Assembly (NCBI GenBank): GCA_016801885.1
Contig: JAFBJY010001442.1
Location: 124,001 to 188,000 of the forward strand
DNA length: 64,000 nt
Origin: Toxotes chatareus
Lineage: Eukaryota > Chordata > Actinopteri > Toxotidae
Direction: 5' to 3'
Below the pieces are notes generated by a model. It saw only the letters and a list, made by a program, of their open reading frames with translations, was not told the origin of the DNA and did not search any database. The translations under genes were made by a program, and so were the position numbers. Positions within the stretch are counted from its first letter, which is position 1; each line of letters begins with the position of its first letter. Shown piece by piece: positions 20,709 through 33,795 of this stretch.

Positions 20709-21149
20709 ATGAGTGTCTGTCTCATTTATTTTCCTCTTATCTGTTTTGTCTTTGTCTCCATCTATCTGTCCTCTGTCTCTAACAACTCTTCATGTCTCTG
20801 TATGTGCATATTCATTTTAAAGGCTCAAGATGGTTTCCATGTGAACAGGCCTTTCTCTGGAGGAAATATTTGCCTACAGTGGTGGTCCTGCTGCTGTCTC
20901 CCTCCACTGCTCTGTGATCTGACTGGACTCCAGTCCAACTCATTCTTCTGTCTTTACAGGTTTACAGTTACAGAGCAGCTGCTGCTTATCAGTCTCACCT
21001 CCTGCAGCAGGAGCCACATCCCATCTCTCAAATCTGATGCTGCTTGTCCACAGAAAGTCAACAATGAGAATACTGAAGATACAGCTGCCTTCCAGGAACA
21101 ATATGAAAACTTCAGTAGTATAAATTATAGAGCAACACAAGAGAAATGA
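20709..21149 (+). CDS. unidentified frame; possible receptor tail exon
   Basis: 146-codon frame. The N-terminal 40 codons are hydrophobic (LIYFPLICFVFVSIYLSS) but from low-complexity CT-rich DNA. An internal TTTACAG|GTTTACAG boundary near 20960 suggests that only the part after it is an exon. The C-terminal 35 residues are polar and end FQEQYENFSSINYRATQEK, with two tyrosines; YEN fits a pYxN (Grb2-type) site. This would suit a cytoplasmic tail of an immune receptor, but no Ig domain is visible. The function is not assigned, and it may be non-coding. Confidence 0.3.
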   Translation: MSVCLIYFPLICFVFVSIYLSSVSNNSSCLCMCIFILKAQDGFHVNRPFSGGNICLQWWSCCCLPPLLCDLTGLQSNSFFCLYRFTVTEQLLLISLTSCSRSHIPSLKSDAACPQKVNNENTEDTAAFQEQYENFSSINYRATQEK

Positions 21150-21176
21150 AGAGATGAAAACCAACACCAACAGCAA

Positions 21177-22050
21177 TCACGTCTACAAATGTTAGAAACA
21201 TTCATTTTCATGAGTTAGTGATTTTCCTCCATCTCCATCTAAACCTCCACCTGAACATCACATACAAAGGAACATTAGTCAGTTTGTGTCTCTTCTGTAT
21301 CAGTTTCAGCAGGTAACCAGCCAACATTACATCACTTTGATCTATGACAGGATCCTGTCACATTTATTGCCTCAGTGTCACTGTAAATGTTTCCTTATTG
21401 AACTTCATATGCAGTGTGTATATTTGAACATGTCTGTGCTCAGAGATTCACTTTGAGTTATGAGGTTTGGTCTCAACTGCAGAAGTAAACTGGCAGAACA
21501 GTGAGACCTTAAGTGAGATGAATTTCTTTGTGAGCTCATTATCAAGTCTGTTTAACAGTTTGTATTTTTAGGTAAGAAGTTTTTGGCCACAATCCCAGTT
21601 GTCATTTAAAGCACAGACTCATCACTCTGCCTCCACAAAGGCTCTAATCTAGTCACAAACTGCTTCACAGTCAAAGAGAGAGAAACAAATAAATAAAACA
21701 AGAACAGCAGATAAAATACAAGAGAGGAGCAGATATAGAACACAAGTGTAAACATAAAATACTACGTTACCTAAAAACCTGTCTGAACAGATGGATTTGT
21801 ATCTGCTTTGTGAAAGAGTCCACAGAGTCCACACACCTCAGACTTACTGGGAGATTATTCCAAAGTTTAGAGGCTGCAAACTGGAAAGCACAATCTTCCT
21901 GAGTCTTAAAACATGTCCGAGATACATTTAGAAAGTCCTGACCTAAGAGATCAGCTCATGGTGTGGGGGTGCAGAAAGTCCATGGTATACTGTAGAGCCT
22001 GGACATGTAACAGTCACTTCTGCACAATGAACTTCAGTGATGGTTTAGGA
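21177..22050. other. non-coding; dispersed fish repeat at 21640-22030
   Basis: 21640-22030 (TCCACAGAGTCCACACACCTCA, TTATTCCAAAGTTTAGAGGC, and so on) resembles a fish dispersed repeat, and a related degraded block is seen at about 44400-45100. No gene. Confidence 0.4.
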
Positions 22051-24400
22051 TTTAAATTTTTTTATTGAAATAGATATGGGAAAACATTAAAAATACAAAA
22101 AAATAAGAACATTTTTTTAAATTCAACTTGATTCCCCAATCTCAAAAAAAAAGTTTTCCTCAGTTTGTGTGTGCGGGAAAAGGGGAAAATTTTTTTTGCT
22201 GGGTTTTAAAATTTTTGGTTTAAATTTAAAATAAAAAACTTCAATTTTTTATTAAAAATTCCTTTTATGGGCAATGTTTAAGCAAAAAGTATTTTAAGAA
22301 ATTTTTTAAGGACTATTTTTTAAAAAATTTATGATTTTTTTTTTTCCCCCCTGTTCCATTGGGGCATTTTTTTTTTGGGGGGGGTTTGGAGGGGGCTTTA
22401 AAAATTCCCCGGGAACCCAAATTCGTTTTACTTACAATACAATGGAGGGGGTTTTATTTTGTTTTTTTTGGGTTATTTTTTAAATTTTTTTCCCCCTTTT
22501 AAAAAGCCCTTTATAAACCCCTTTGTAAAAAAGTGGAATCAAACGTTCCATTTTTTTTTAAAATGCATTTTTTCCCTTTTCGGTTTGGGCCCCCCCTCAT
22601 GAGTGGGGTTAAAATTTTTTTTTTTTTTCCCCCCCTTTCCCAGTTTAACCAAAAAAATTTTTCCCCTTCGCTTTTAAAACCAGTTTCCTCAAGTTTCATT
22701 TCCCTTTAGGTAAAAAAAAAACTTGGAACTTCCCCTGCTTCCGCTTAAAAAAAAAAGGGGGGGCCCTTTTCCTTTTTGTTTGATGGGGGCGTTTTTTGAA
22801 ACATTCAAATTTTTGCTCTGACAATGAATTTTTTTTTTCTTTGTAAAATAAAATTTAATTTATTTTTTGGGGGGGGTTGGTTAAAAAAGTTTTAAACTCA
22901 ATTTTCTTTTAAAATCTAAATTTTGCATCTTTCTTTTCTTTCTTTTCGGGGGGGGATTTAAACAATTCAAATTCCCCCTTGAACAAAAGGTGGCTTTTAT
23001 TTGCCTTTTTCCCTAAAAAGGTTTTTTTGGTCCCCCAAAAATTTTGGGGTTTTTTTTGGGGGCTTTCCCTTTTCCCTTTTTATCGGGTTTTTTTCTGGGT
23101 TCTAAATTTGGGGGATTTCCTTTTTTAAAAGTTGAACCATTAAATGGGGCCCCCCCCCCGGCCCCTTTTTTTAAAATTTATAGCCTTTAAAATTCCAATA
23201 AGCTTTAAATGGGGGACGTTAGGGCCCACCGGGTAAAGGGATTTTTTCAGGTTTTGCGCTCTTTTAAAACGCCCGGGTTTTTTGAAAACCCCCCGGGAAA
23301 AAAAAAACAAATTCCTTCCCAATTTTTTCCGGGGGCCCTGGGGTTTCCCCCGGTTTAAAATTCCTGTTTTCCAAACCCCCTTTTTTTTAAAGTTAACGGT
23401 TTCCCTTTGGTTCCCAAAGAAGTTTTCAACACTGTTTACCTTTTATCCCTGTTTGCATTTTTTTTTGGGAAAATTTTGCAAAAAAAACCAAAATTTTTTT
23501 TTAGCCTTTTATGAGGATCCCTTTTTCCCCTTTTTAAGGGGTTTACTCAGCGGGGCTAATATTTTAAACCCAAAAGCTTTTTTAAGAGGCCTGGGCGGAT
23601 CGTTTTTCTAACGTGAAAAATTTTTTTTTTTAAAATTTCCCCCCGTTTTTCCTTTAAATCTTTCCCCCGAAGGATGTTTTTGGCCGAAAACCCAAAAAAA
23701 AATTTCTCCCGAGAGGAGGAACCAATCCATTCTCCGCCCGGCATCAAACCCCCTTTTGGGGCCCTTCCCCCCCCAGAGGGAAAAGGGGGGGAAAAAAAAA
23801 CGGGGGAACCAGGGGGGGGGCCCAAAAAAGCCAGGCAATTTTTTGGGGAAAACCATAAAGGGACCTAAACCAATTTCAAGGGGAAAGGGGGGTTTTCCCT
23901 TTTTGGGAAAACTGAAACCAACATCCGACTCTGAAAACAAAGGGGGAATGCAGGGCCCGGGGCCGGCCCCGGGGGGTTAAAAACCCCCGGCGGGAACTGT
24001 TTTAATCAACCCCTGGGGGAAAAAAACATTTTTCCACTAGTTATATCTTAAAATCACCCCCTACCCAAAAAAAATTTTTCGGCCTTTTACACCCCCACTT
24101 TCCGGGAAAAACAAACCCCCCCCCACCCCCCACCAACCCCGAGAAACTTTTATCGAGGGGGAAACCCCCCAGGGTTTAAACCCCCAGTTAACAACATGGT
24201 TCCCCAAGGGGAAAAAAAGGGTTTTTTTAACAAACCCCAAAAAGGGTCAAGGCCCCCCCCCCATGGGGCTTAAAACCCTCCTTGCAAAAACCCCCCGGGG
24301 GTCAACAAACCCCCGAAAAGGTTCCCCAAAATTTCTGCTGTACCCCCGAAAAACCTTACCTCGGGGTAAAAATGGGGGTCCCTCTCTAACTTTGTGTATG
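22051..24400. other. low-quality consensus, nothing annotatable
   Basis: Almost every base occurs in runs of 3-9 (AAAA, GGGG, CCCC, TTTT). Open frames here are made of K/F/P/G runs and were not called. The feature begins abruptly near 22060 and ends near 24390, where normal sequence returns. Confidence 0.8.
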
Positions 24401-25600
24401 TAGCAAATGGCCATTCTGCGACTTTGTTTACGTTCGGACGCCGCTTGCCTAGAAAACGTACAGCCGCCATCGACTTTTTGGAACTCAGGAAAACACCAAC
24501 AAACTACTTTCTCGACCGAGCACTGTCTGAGGAACTCAAGAGCCTCCGATTACTCCGCCGGCCCGATCAGTCAACGGCCTTGCTGCTTCCCACCGTGAGG
24601 AGACGCCGAAGCGGTTGAAAGAAAGCAGAAGCGGGGCAGGAGGCATCCAGGCTAGGCTGGCAGCCTAGCCCACACAGACCAGCGATACCATCACTGATCC
24701 TAGCCAATGTAAGATCACTGGATAACAAGATGGACCACATAAAACCTTAGATCTGCACAGCGTGATGTGAGGGACTGTTGTGTTTCATTTTTACGAAACA
24801 TGGCTGAATGACAACATCCGACTCTGCTATCAAGCTAGCTGACTAACATGCTACCGGCCTGACCGTGTCCCTGTGGAGGAGGTAAGACTACAATGGCGGG
24901 GAGTCTGTGTTTACATCAGCGACGCATGGTGTCGGAATGTTGTTGTTGTGCATAAACATTGTTCGCCACGGGTGGAGTTCATCATCTTAAAATGCAGGCC
25001 CTTCTATCACCGAGGAAATTACAGCGTTCTGCTGGTCGCTGTTTACATTCCCCCCACCGCTAACACCAGAGAGAAGAGCAAAGCCCCTGGCCCACTCTAC
25101 CAGGCCATCAGCGTTAACAACAGACTGCCACCAGACGGGTTTATCGAAGAGCTGGGACTTCAACCACCAGAAAAGGTTTTCTGCCAGTTACACAACATGT
25201 GACTTCCAACCAGGGAAAAACACACTGGACTTCGTATCACAAAACCAAAAGGAGCATACAAGGCCCCTCCCCACCTGGGTTCCAGACCACATCCATCCTG
25301 CGAGACCTGCAATACAGACCAAGGTTGAGACATCAGACCACCCCAAAGAGGTACATCACAAAGTGACTGACGATGTCACCCAAGAAACCATTACCATCCG
25401 AGCTACCAGAAACCATGGTTGACAGGCGAGGTCCACAGGCTCCTGAGGCTCGGGACACAGCCTTCAGGGCTGGGGAGCTGCAGGCTAGCAACAGCCAGAG
25501 CCAACCTGTCCGTGGAATCAAAGTAGCAAAACAAAATACAGCAAGAAAATAACCAGCCATTACTAACTTAACCATTTGCACTATTCAGCAATCTGCAATT
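24400..25600 (+). mobile_element. decayed Rex1-like LINE, endonuclease part
   Basis: Plus frames give LANVRSLDNKMD (near 24705), FTETWLNDN (near 24795), then at 24873-25090 a frame with GVCVYISDAW and the FIILKCRPFYHRGNYSVLLV endonuclease core, followed by VYIPPTAN. Stops and frame changes are frequent, and the segment after 25090 is rearranged (fragments of the GDFNH-to-SDH region are missing). It belongs to the same broad group as the LINEs at 29.0 and 52.7 kb. Confidence 0.75.
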
Positions 25601-27770
25601 TTCATATTTATATGTATGTATGTATATTTGTATGTATATATATATATATATATATATTTATGTTGTAGTGAAAGTTTATTTAGCTGGTTTTGTTTAGATT
25701 GTTTATTTATATTGTAAAATGCACATTGCTAAGAGAGAGAAACAACATTTCAAGACTCAACTGTTTTAAGGACAGGCATTCCCAGTGATAGCTGCTTGAT
25801 AACCTGCTTGAAAAATTTCCCTCTAAATTTTCAGTTGTATAAAGAACTAGTATTTGGTTACCACTCCCAAAAGCTTGGCATAACTGAAGCACACACGTCT
25901 TTTGGTGAGTGAACCTAAAGGGACCTCTTCAGTATTTTGGAAATGAGATGAATATTTCATCAGTTACAGACTGAGAATTGTTTACGCCCTGTGTCTGTTG
26001 AAGGGATCTGGTTAGACACACTTGTGTTATCAATGGAGCGGGTATCTTAATGAGATGTCTCCTGAACCACAATAACTAAGAGACTTTACCGGGATACATG
26101 GCATGAATTCATTTGAGGTTCTGAAACAAAAGCAACACTGAGCCAAAGGATGATCAGAGGAAACATCTCAACATTTTGGCTAAATAAGCTACTTATGGTT
26201 TGTTTAACAGCTTTGCTCTAAAAGTCTTTACCTGTCTGCAAAATGTGACAGATTTTCACTGATCCTCAGGGGAGCAAGATAGAGACATGGGACCTTGTCC
26301 TACCCCCCCCATTTGTGTGTACCCCGAGGTCAACGGTACCACCCTTGAGTCTCTAGGACTTAGGGTTCTGGAGTGATTAGCATTTGAATTTCCCCCAAAT
26401 AAGGGAGTTGGGAGAGTGAAAATTTGGGGTTTTAACCAAGGTCAAATTAACTGATCCTCAGGGGAGCAAGATAGAGACATGGGACCTTGTCCTACCCCCC
26501 ATTTGTGGGTACCCCGAGTCCAACAGTACCACTCTTGAGTCTCTAGGACTTAGGGTTCCAGAGTTATGAGCATTTGAAGTTCCTCCATATAAGTGAGTTG
26601 GGAGAGTGAAAATTTGCTTAAGTGTGAGAGGCCAAAAATGTTCCCCCAGAAAGTGTTTAGGAGCACGTTTCAGAGCCTAAAGAGTGGTTTGGACCCCCCT
26701 TTTTGTGGTACTTTTTGTCAAGCTGAAGTTGGTGTTTAGGGTTGTTAGAGTGGACCATACATGCATATTACTTGTATTTTTAGGAATTATGTCAAAAAAG
26801 GATTAAAAACCAGTTGTATACAAGTTGGAAAACAATTACATTTTTGAAGCACACTGTCCATCAGGGTGGCATCCAGAACCACTTGTGTCACTGCTTAAAA
26901 TGCTTGAGACTGACAGTGTATCTGTCGACTTGGAGAGGGGGAGCTTCACACCCTTGTTGCAGGACACTTAGATCAAAAATCACACACACACAAGTATAAG
27001 GCAAAAAAAATCTAAAGTCCAGCACATTAAAACTATATCACAGACCTGGCTGGATTTACCTGTCTCAAGACAAACATTACCATTACTATACTCTGCTTAC
27101 CACAAGTAGTGAGGTCACATATTCTGTCAGGTCTGAACGTCAGCCAGGGGTTTATAGATGTTTAGTAGATGGGAGGTCTGAAATGCAGACAAAAATACAG
27201 CTTAATATGAACTGATTAAATTGTACTTTGGGAAATTCTTATCATCCACTTCTCACAATCACATATTTTGTTTGTGCAAGATACAAATCTCTCAAAATAT
27301 AAGGCAGCTAAATATGAATTTTTTAAAAGTCAGTAGATAAAGGAGAACAATGACAAAATATCCCCATTTAAAGTACTTTTGATAAAAAACATGCTTTTAC
27401 CAGCCTTGTGGGCGAGTTCCTGTGCTGCTCATGCATGAAAAATGTGTCGAACCCAGGGGCAAAAGTTAAAACAGATCCTGAACACCAGGGAATAAACCCA
27501 AAATTCAGCCTCGCCTGGTGTACCCTTAACACAAACTGTAGTCAGAGTATAAAATAAACTCCAGAAATGTAACTCTTTTACAATTTTATTTTGCCTGGCT
27601 ACAGATTTTGTACTTTGTGAATTTGCTGTGTTGTTAGTACATGTAGTTGTGTACAGTTCAGCTGCTGCTGTCCTTGGAATTCACCAACCCAGCTGAATGG
27701 TCCTGAGGATTATTGTTTAATTATTTGGATTTTTAGGAGGTTCAATATCTTAGTAGGGTTATTTTTGCAA
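25601..27770. other. non-coding; microsatellite, inverted homolog of 4.8 kb, tandem pair
   Basis: (TA/TATG)n at 25608-25660. 25745-25900 is the reverse complement of 4820-4975. 26258-26449 is repeated at 26450-26620 (period 192; CTGATCCTCAGGGGAGCAAG starts both). The rest has no recognisable gene. Confidence 0.6.
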
Positions 27771-29040
27771 TGAAATTTTCCCAATTTGTCCTTTTGAAAA
27801 AAAGGTCTCAACCGGGGCCTTTGGGCCTCCGTTATCAGAAAAAACCCTTTGACCGGAAGGAAAAAAAAAAAATTAAATCGTTTTTTAGAACAAAAACTGT
27901 TAAGTTAAAAAACCCGGGGAAATAACTTTTTTTTTGGGAATTGTTTTTGGGTAATCTGCTAGAGTAAAAAATATAAAAAATAAGGGCTGCGTCTTTGTAA
28001 AAATAAACGTATTGCCCTTTGTTTTTTTTTCTTTTTATTAAGTTCCAAAAAAAAAATTGTTTAAACTGGAAGGGCGGAACAATGGAACGGGGAGGAAAAG
28101 AAAAATGTTTCCCAGTTGGATGACTTACCAAACCGTTATCAGTTCTTCCTGTTCATTTGGTTTTTTTTTTCCTTGCAGTTTTTCACACCCACCATTTATT
28201 TATTTTTTTCGGGGGATTTTAATTGCTTAATGTTTTTTTTTCCCCTGATGACAGTTTTATGGAGCCTGAAAAAAAATTTTAAAAAAATTAAACCAAAAAA
28301 AAATTGTTTACTTCCAAAGGAAATGGGAAACCTTTTTTTCCCTAACCTCCTAAGCGGGTTATCAGTCCAAACGTTTTTTTGCCTTTTTTTCGAGTTCCAG
28401 TCCATCAGACTGCTCATTTTTTTTAAAATGATTTTCAATGAAAACCAGCCTAAAAAAAAACATGAAAAGTTACCAAAGGAAAAAAAAAAAACCCATAAAA
28501 AATTCTGAAAATTCAAAAATTAAAAATATTTTAGGAGAATCCTTTTTTTCAATTGAAACGGGCCCAATAAAAAACTTTTTTTAATTCAAAACAAAATAAC
28601 AACCATAAATGACCATAAACAATAAAAACATAAAAATTACCCTTGTTAAATAACCAAAAATTGTTACCATGACATTAAAAAAAAGGGGGTGGTTTGCTTA
28701 TTTTCCAAGCTAAACGGCCAATACCCTTTTTTAAAAAAAAACCCCAAAAACAAAATATCCTGACGGTTTTGTTTTTAAATGCCCCGTTACCCACCGGGTT
28801 TCTTCCCAAAAATAGTCCACCTCCTACAAACCATTACAGATTTACCATATACCAACCCAAAAAATTTTTTGGGAAAAACCGTGTTTTTTAGTGTTTCATC
28901 CAAACTCAGAGAACCTAAGAAATTTTTTTTCCCCAACCCGGACTGCCTTTTCGGTTCGGGCTTAAAGTATAAAAAAACTTCCAAAAAAAAACTCCATTAG
29001 GGAAAAATAATAAAAAAAAGGTTTTTGACAAAAAAATAAC
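27771..29040. other. low-quality consensus, nothing annotatable
   Basis: Run-length-distorted sequence begins again near 27770. Overlapping frames of K/F/N are artefacts of A and T runs. Confidence 0.75.
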
Positions 29041-30672
29041 ACGGTTCAACGAAGGCTGCTGGCCCAGACGGCTTTCCCTGGGGGTGCTCAGGGATGCGGA
29101 GAGCTTGAGGGGTTTTCCGGAATTTTAAACCTGTCCTCCCCAAGGGTTGTGAACATGCTTCAAGCCCACTTCCATCGTGCCAGTCCCAAACATTCCCCCC
29201 AGCGAGCCTGAACGATACCCCCCCTGTAGCACTCCACCCATATTTTGAAGTGCTTTGGGGGTCCGGCTCACCTCAAAACTTTCCCCCACCCCCGGGGACC
29301 CCCCAATTTCCCTTGGGCCTAGGAGCATAAAAAGCTTGCAAACCCCTGCCTCTGTACTCACACACCGGACAAAAAAACCCCACGCCCTGCGGTTGACTTC
29401 AGCTCAGATTCAACACCATCATCCCCCCCAAGTTGACCACTAAATTTGGGAAAACTGGGACGCATCCTCTGTAACGGGATTAGGATTTTCTGACCAACAG
29501 ACCTCAGCATGTCAGTCAGGCCCATCTGCCCAACACCACCACATCAACCCCGGTAACCCAGGGCTGAAATTGACCCATTCCTCACTCTCTTCACCCATGA
29601 CTGCAGACCTGAAAAATGGATCCAAACCATTATAAGTTTGCAAAACACCACGGATTCCCCTCACAACAACGAGACTGCCACGGGGAGGAGGAAAAGACCA
29701 CCGGGGGAAACAAAAACTGCCCCTGAACACCAGCAAGACAAAGGTGTTATTTGGACTTCGGGAGGGTGAAAGGGCACCGCCCCATTAAACCAAGGGGATG
29801 GCTGTTGAACGGTTCCCCACTTCAAATTCTGGGGACCCAATTTAAGAGGACCGCCCTGGTCAACCAACACCCCCAGCCTGGTAAAGAAGGCTCCCCGCCT
29901 TTTTTTCCGAGGCCCTGAAGAAGAACCACCTATCTTCAGCCGTCTGTAAACTTCTCCCGGTCTGTGATTGAACATCCTGACCAGCTGTATCACAGTCTGG
30001 TATGGAAACTCTTCAGTTGCTGCCCCAAAGGCATTTAAGCGGGGTTAAAAACTCCCCAATGCATAACGGGACCCACCCCCTCCACGGGGGGAGGTCCGGG
30101 AAAAAAGCTGCCTCAGACCCTGAACATTCTAAAGGACTCCCCCCTATCCTGAAAATGGTCTTTTTAAACCCTCCTGCCCTCCAGGAGACCTGGACCCCAA
30201 CAAAAACCCAGAACTCGGGGAACAGTTTTTTTCCACACGCTGTCTCCTTATTGAACTTACCCCTGAACCCCCCCCACTCCACCCCCCACCCCAAACCCCC
30301 GCCCCCCCACCCCCCCACCAACACACCCCAAAACCATACTCCTCAAAAAAATTTTCTTCTCTATATAGTGTACATATATTCAAAATCCATCTTATAGTAA
30401 GTTCATATTCCCTGTATTTACATTTAGATACAAAATATCTGTATAGTTGTTAAAAATTTTTTTATTGTATAATTTCAAAATACTTTTTAACTGAAATACT
30501 GTTATAAACACTATCGAATCCTGTTTATATTTTTATATATGTTAAAATTCAATTTGAATACTGTAATATTATTTTTTTGCCTATCCTGATTTTGCCATTT
30601 TTGTTGATGTAACTCATTTTTTTCCCCTTTTACATGTAATGACAATAAAGTTGAATCTAATTAATTTAATCT
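29041..30672 (+). mobile_element. Rex1-like LINE, RT and 3' end, in poor sequence
   Basis: Starts at an AAGPDGFP block (near 29053) of the reverse transcriptase and runs to the C-terminal FFPHAVSLLN tail (near 30225-30255), with numerous indels between. An AT-rich 3' UTR ends GACAATAAAGTTGAATCTAA and short AATCT-type repeats at 30640-30672, a LINE tail. It is followed by (TG)n(AG)n at 30691-30736. Confidence 0.75.
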
Positions 30673-30744
30673 AACTTATTAAGACAACAATGTGTGTGTG
30701 TGTGTGTGTGGGAGAGAGAGAGAGAGAGAGAGAGAGGTTTTTCT

Positions 30745-31027
30745 TTGATGCCTTTGATGTATCAACATTTACAGTCTGATGTCACAGGCGGGGTAAGTGG
30801 ACAAAAGCCAGAGACAAGTTCAAAGTAAAACAGGGCAGAAAATTGGGACGGGAAGGACTTGTTGATTTAGGAAAAAAAGCACTCAGATATTTCTGCACTT
30901 ATTACGGAAAGGGGAGGAGCTACTGCTGTTACAAGGAAAAGAGGAAACTAAGGAAAGCCCAGATCGCCCAAGGGTTTTTCTTTTTGGTCAGTACAGTTAG
31001 TAGTTCATGTCAGTGTTTGATTTAGAA
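30745..31027 (+). repeat. inverted copy of 18610-18915
   Basis: Matches the reverse complement of 18610-18915 from TTTGATGCCTTTGATGTATC through CTACTGCTGTTACAAGG to GTAGTTCATGTCAGTGT. The differences are mostly single-base indels at homopolymers. Confidence 0.85.
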
Positions 31028-33795
31028 AATGTTTTTTCAGATGTTTGTTTTTAACTTGAGGGATATTTAGCCAAAACACGATTTTCAAAAAAGTGTTTCA
31101 CAAAAAAAAAGTAGCTTTTTTTTAAATATTTCCATCACATCACATCTTACTCAATTTTGGGACGGGAATGGATCTATGTTATCAGACTCAGTAACAGCCT
31201 TTATCAGATGAGGGATAGCAAGAATTCTCGTCAGGTGGAAAAGGGTATTTTGATTTTTTGTGCTTGGTTTGTAGAAAACCCAGATGATTTTTTTCCTATT
31301 AAAATTGGATTTTTATATTTTTGTATAAAAAGGATTTTTATAGGGGTTGGTGGCCTATACCACCCTTACGCCTCATCTGCCGTCCGAAAGATAAGAAGTA
31401 GGGCCTGGTTAAAAAGGGGGGCCATGTCGGGGAACTGCTGTCTTCCCCTTTCCCCGATTGATTAAGAAGAAGCCATTGAACCTCAAATTTCCCCAATTTT
31501 AAAAAATAATTTATTCTTAAAAATAAAAGGGAAACAATTAGATATCTGGAGACCTGTGACACCCCTGCCTTCTGTCACAGATCTAAAAAAACAACGAAGA
31601 AGCCCATTATATATCATAAAACCACCCCATTGCCCCAAAATTTGCCCCCCGAGTTCAATTTTTTTACAACTTTTTTACCAGACCATTTTGATGTGGTTTT
31701 TTAGGCCAGGCATAGACCCCAGGGGGGCCAGTTAGTTGGGTCCAGGCCCGTGAGCCCCCCACCCCTTAATCTTATCTCTTAATTTTTTTGTTTTCTAAAA
31801 AATTCAAATGTTCAAATCTTCCGGGAAAAAAATGCCAGAGTCAATCAGGTGCGGGAGATCAGAGGGTTAGCCCAAAAGCTTTATTCTACAAAAAATAGTT
31901 TTGGGCATGAAAGTCCTGCGGGAGCATCTGAAAATCTAAAAAGATACATCATATTATATACCTGGGGTTGAAAACCCCGGCATCGGGGGAATTGGCATGT
32001 TTTTTTTCTTTTCCCTTTGTCTGGTTTTTTTTTTAGCAAAGGAAAGCTCCCCAAATTTTTTTTTTTGTTTGGCTGGTCCTTTGGGATCTTGTTATCTCGG
32101 TATCATTGCTTTCCTTTTAAAAACCCTTCAAAAATTTTATTTTCAAGGGGACCTGAATTTCTGTTTTGCTCTTTAAAATTTTTGAGACATAAAAATTAGA
32201 AACAGGTAGACGGGGAGGAGTATGACATGGTACAGACATTCACAGGGCTAACAGATGAGAAAAAAAGGGGGCCCGGGGAGCAACAGGAGCATTCATCTGT
32301 ATTAAAAATGGGGAAATGTAGGGAAAGAGGGGACATACCTTTGAGGTTTAGTGTGGTCCCAAAGGAAACCACAGGTGAAAATGGGCGGGCTCTGACAGAA
32401 GTTTCCTGAGAGACAGAGGGGGCGTGGGGTGGTGTGTGATGTGGGAGACAGGGGGGAACGAACAGGGTGTGCGGGGCAGAGTGAGGTGTGTGTGTAGGAA
32501 TGTGGAGTTGTGTTTTTGGGGGGATAGAGTTGGGAGGGGTGAGGAAAACAGAAGCAAACAGAGAATCAGGCCAGGATAAGCAGAACAAAAAAGAACACAA
32601 TGGGATATCACCAAAAAAATATAAACATATTGAAAAAAATCTGACACTCAAATACCAGACTGGGAGACAACCCGGGGCCAATGCCCCCAAAGAGATTTCA
32701 GAAGAAGCCGATTTGATGACCACCACCCGCCCTTCCAATCGGAGGACAATTTTTGTTTTCGGGGGATGTGTGGAAAAGTGGACACATCATCTCCAACTCC
32801 GTTCAATCCAGGGCAAGAATCTGTGTTAGAGCTCCCCCTTCAAAGGCCACTGCAAATTCGGGGTACATGCCCAGCAAGCCAGGGATGGGCTAAAAAATCG
32901 GGGTGACCACAGGGGATATCATGGGGGTGCCAGGTTTAACGGGAAAAAGGCGGTGGAAGTCCGGAGAGGGGCCCGGGGAAAGGGAGTTATCCTGGACATG
33001 ACTAAAGGGGCTAAGGGTGTCCCCTTTGGGACAATTTTTCACTTTACCACTTGGGGCTTGAGTTTAAGAAAACAACTAAAATCCTTATGCCTCTAAATGT
33101 TTAATCTTCCCTCTGAAAATTGTGAGTCCCATTTGCCCCTCCTGCAGGGATGACACAGAGAGAAACTGGGGTTTCTGAAGAAAATAGCATCAAGGGGTTA
33201 TTTTACAGAGAAAATTATCAATTAAAGTCAGTCGTTTCTGGAACAGATGATCTCTCTCATCTGGGGTTAAATATGGGGATTTTCAAACCCCCTCTTTCTA
33301 AAATGCAGGTCAGAGAATGGAGGTAGTGCCAGTGTAGCTGCAAATGACAAAACCCAATTAACGAATAACTGTAATGGTATTTTCAATAAGTTACTCATTT
33401 TCAAGATGGCAAAATGTTGTGTTATTTTGCATTCACTGTGTTCTAGGGAAAAATTTTGATATTTTAAATTACACTGTGATGGGGGGGTAAAGGGATAAAG
33501 GTACTGTCACTGTCACTGGGGTCTGGTCTCTTCCTGAAAAAAAAGCATAAAAAGTTTTTTTTTCTAACAGTAGGTATCTGAAGGCACTGGGAATGAAAAC
33601 AATACAGATCTAAGATGGATTGTGGAGTTGCATGCAATGGTATCACACTTGTTCCTTGACTTGTCCCCCACTGGAAAAGGGGGTCAAAATCAGGGAAGCT
33701 CCATTTTCGACGTTAATGTTCATTGTGGTGTTCAAGTAAAAATCAGTGTGTGATCGCATGCAGTCATTTAAGCACAAAGCCTTTTTCCTGTGAAT
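31028..33795. other. low to medium quality sequence without identifiable genes
   Basis: Frames such as 32738-32196 (minus) are proline/serine-rich low-complexity translations with no domain. No TE protein motif was recognised. Confidence 0.5.

Noticed and set aside
22511..24470. Many overlapping open frames on both strands rich in K, F, P and G
   Set aside because: They arise from homopolymer runs in poor consensus; no domain, start context or splice signal supports them.
28116..28516. Frames of 130 and 106 codons on opposite strands
   Set aside because: Composition is almost entirely F/K/N from T and A runs; sequencing artefact.
32196..32738. 180-codon minus frame
   Set aside because: Proline/serine-rich low-complexity translation with no domain, lying in a poor-quality stretch.
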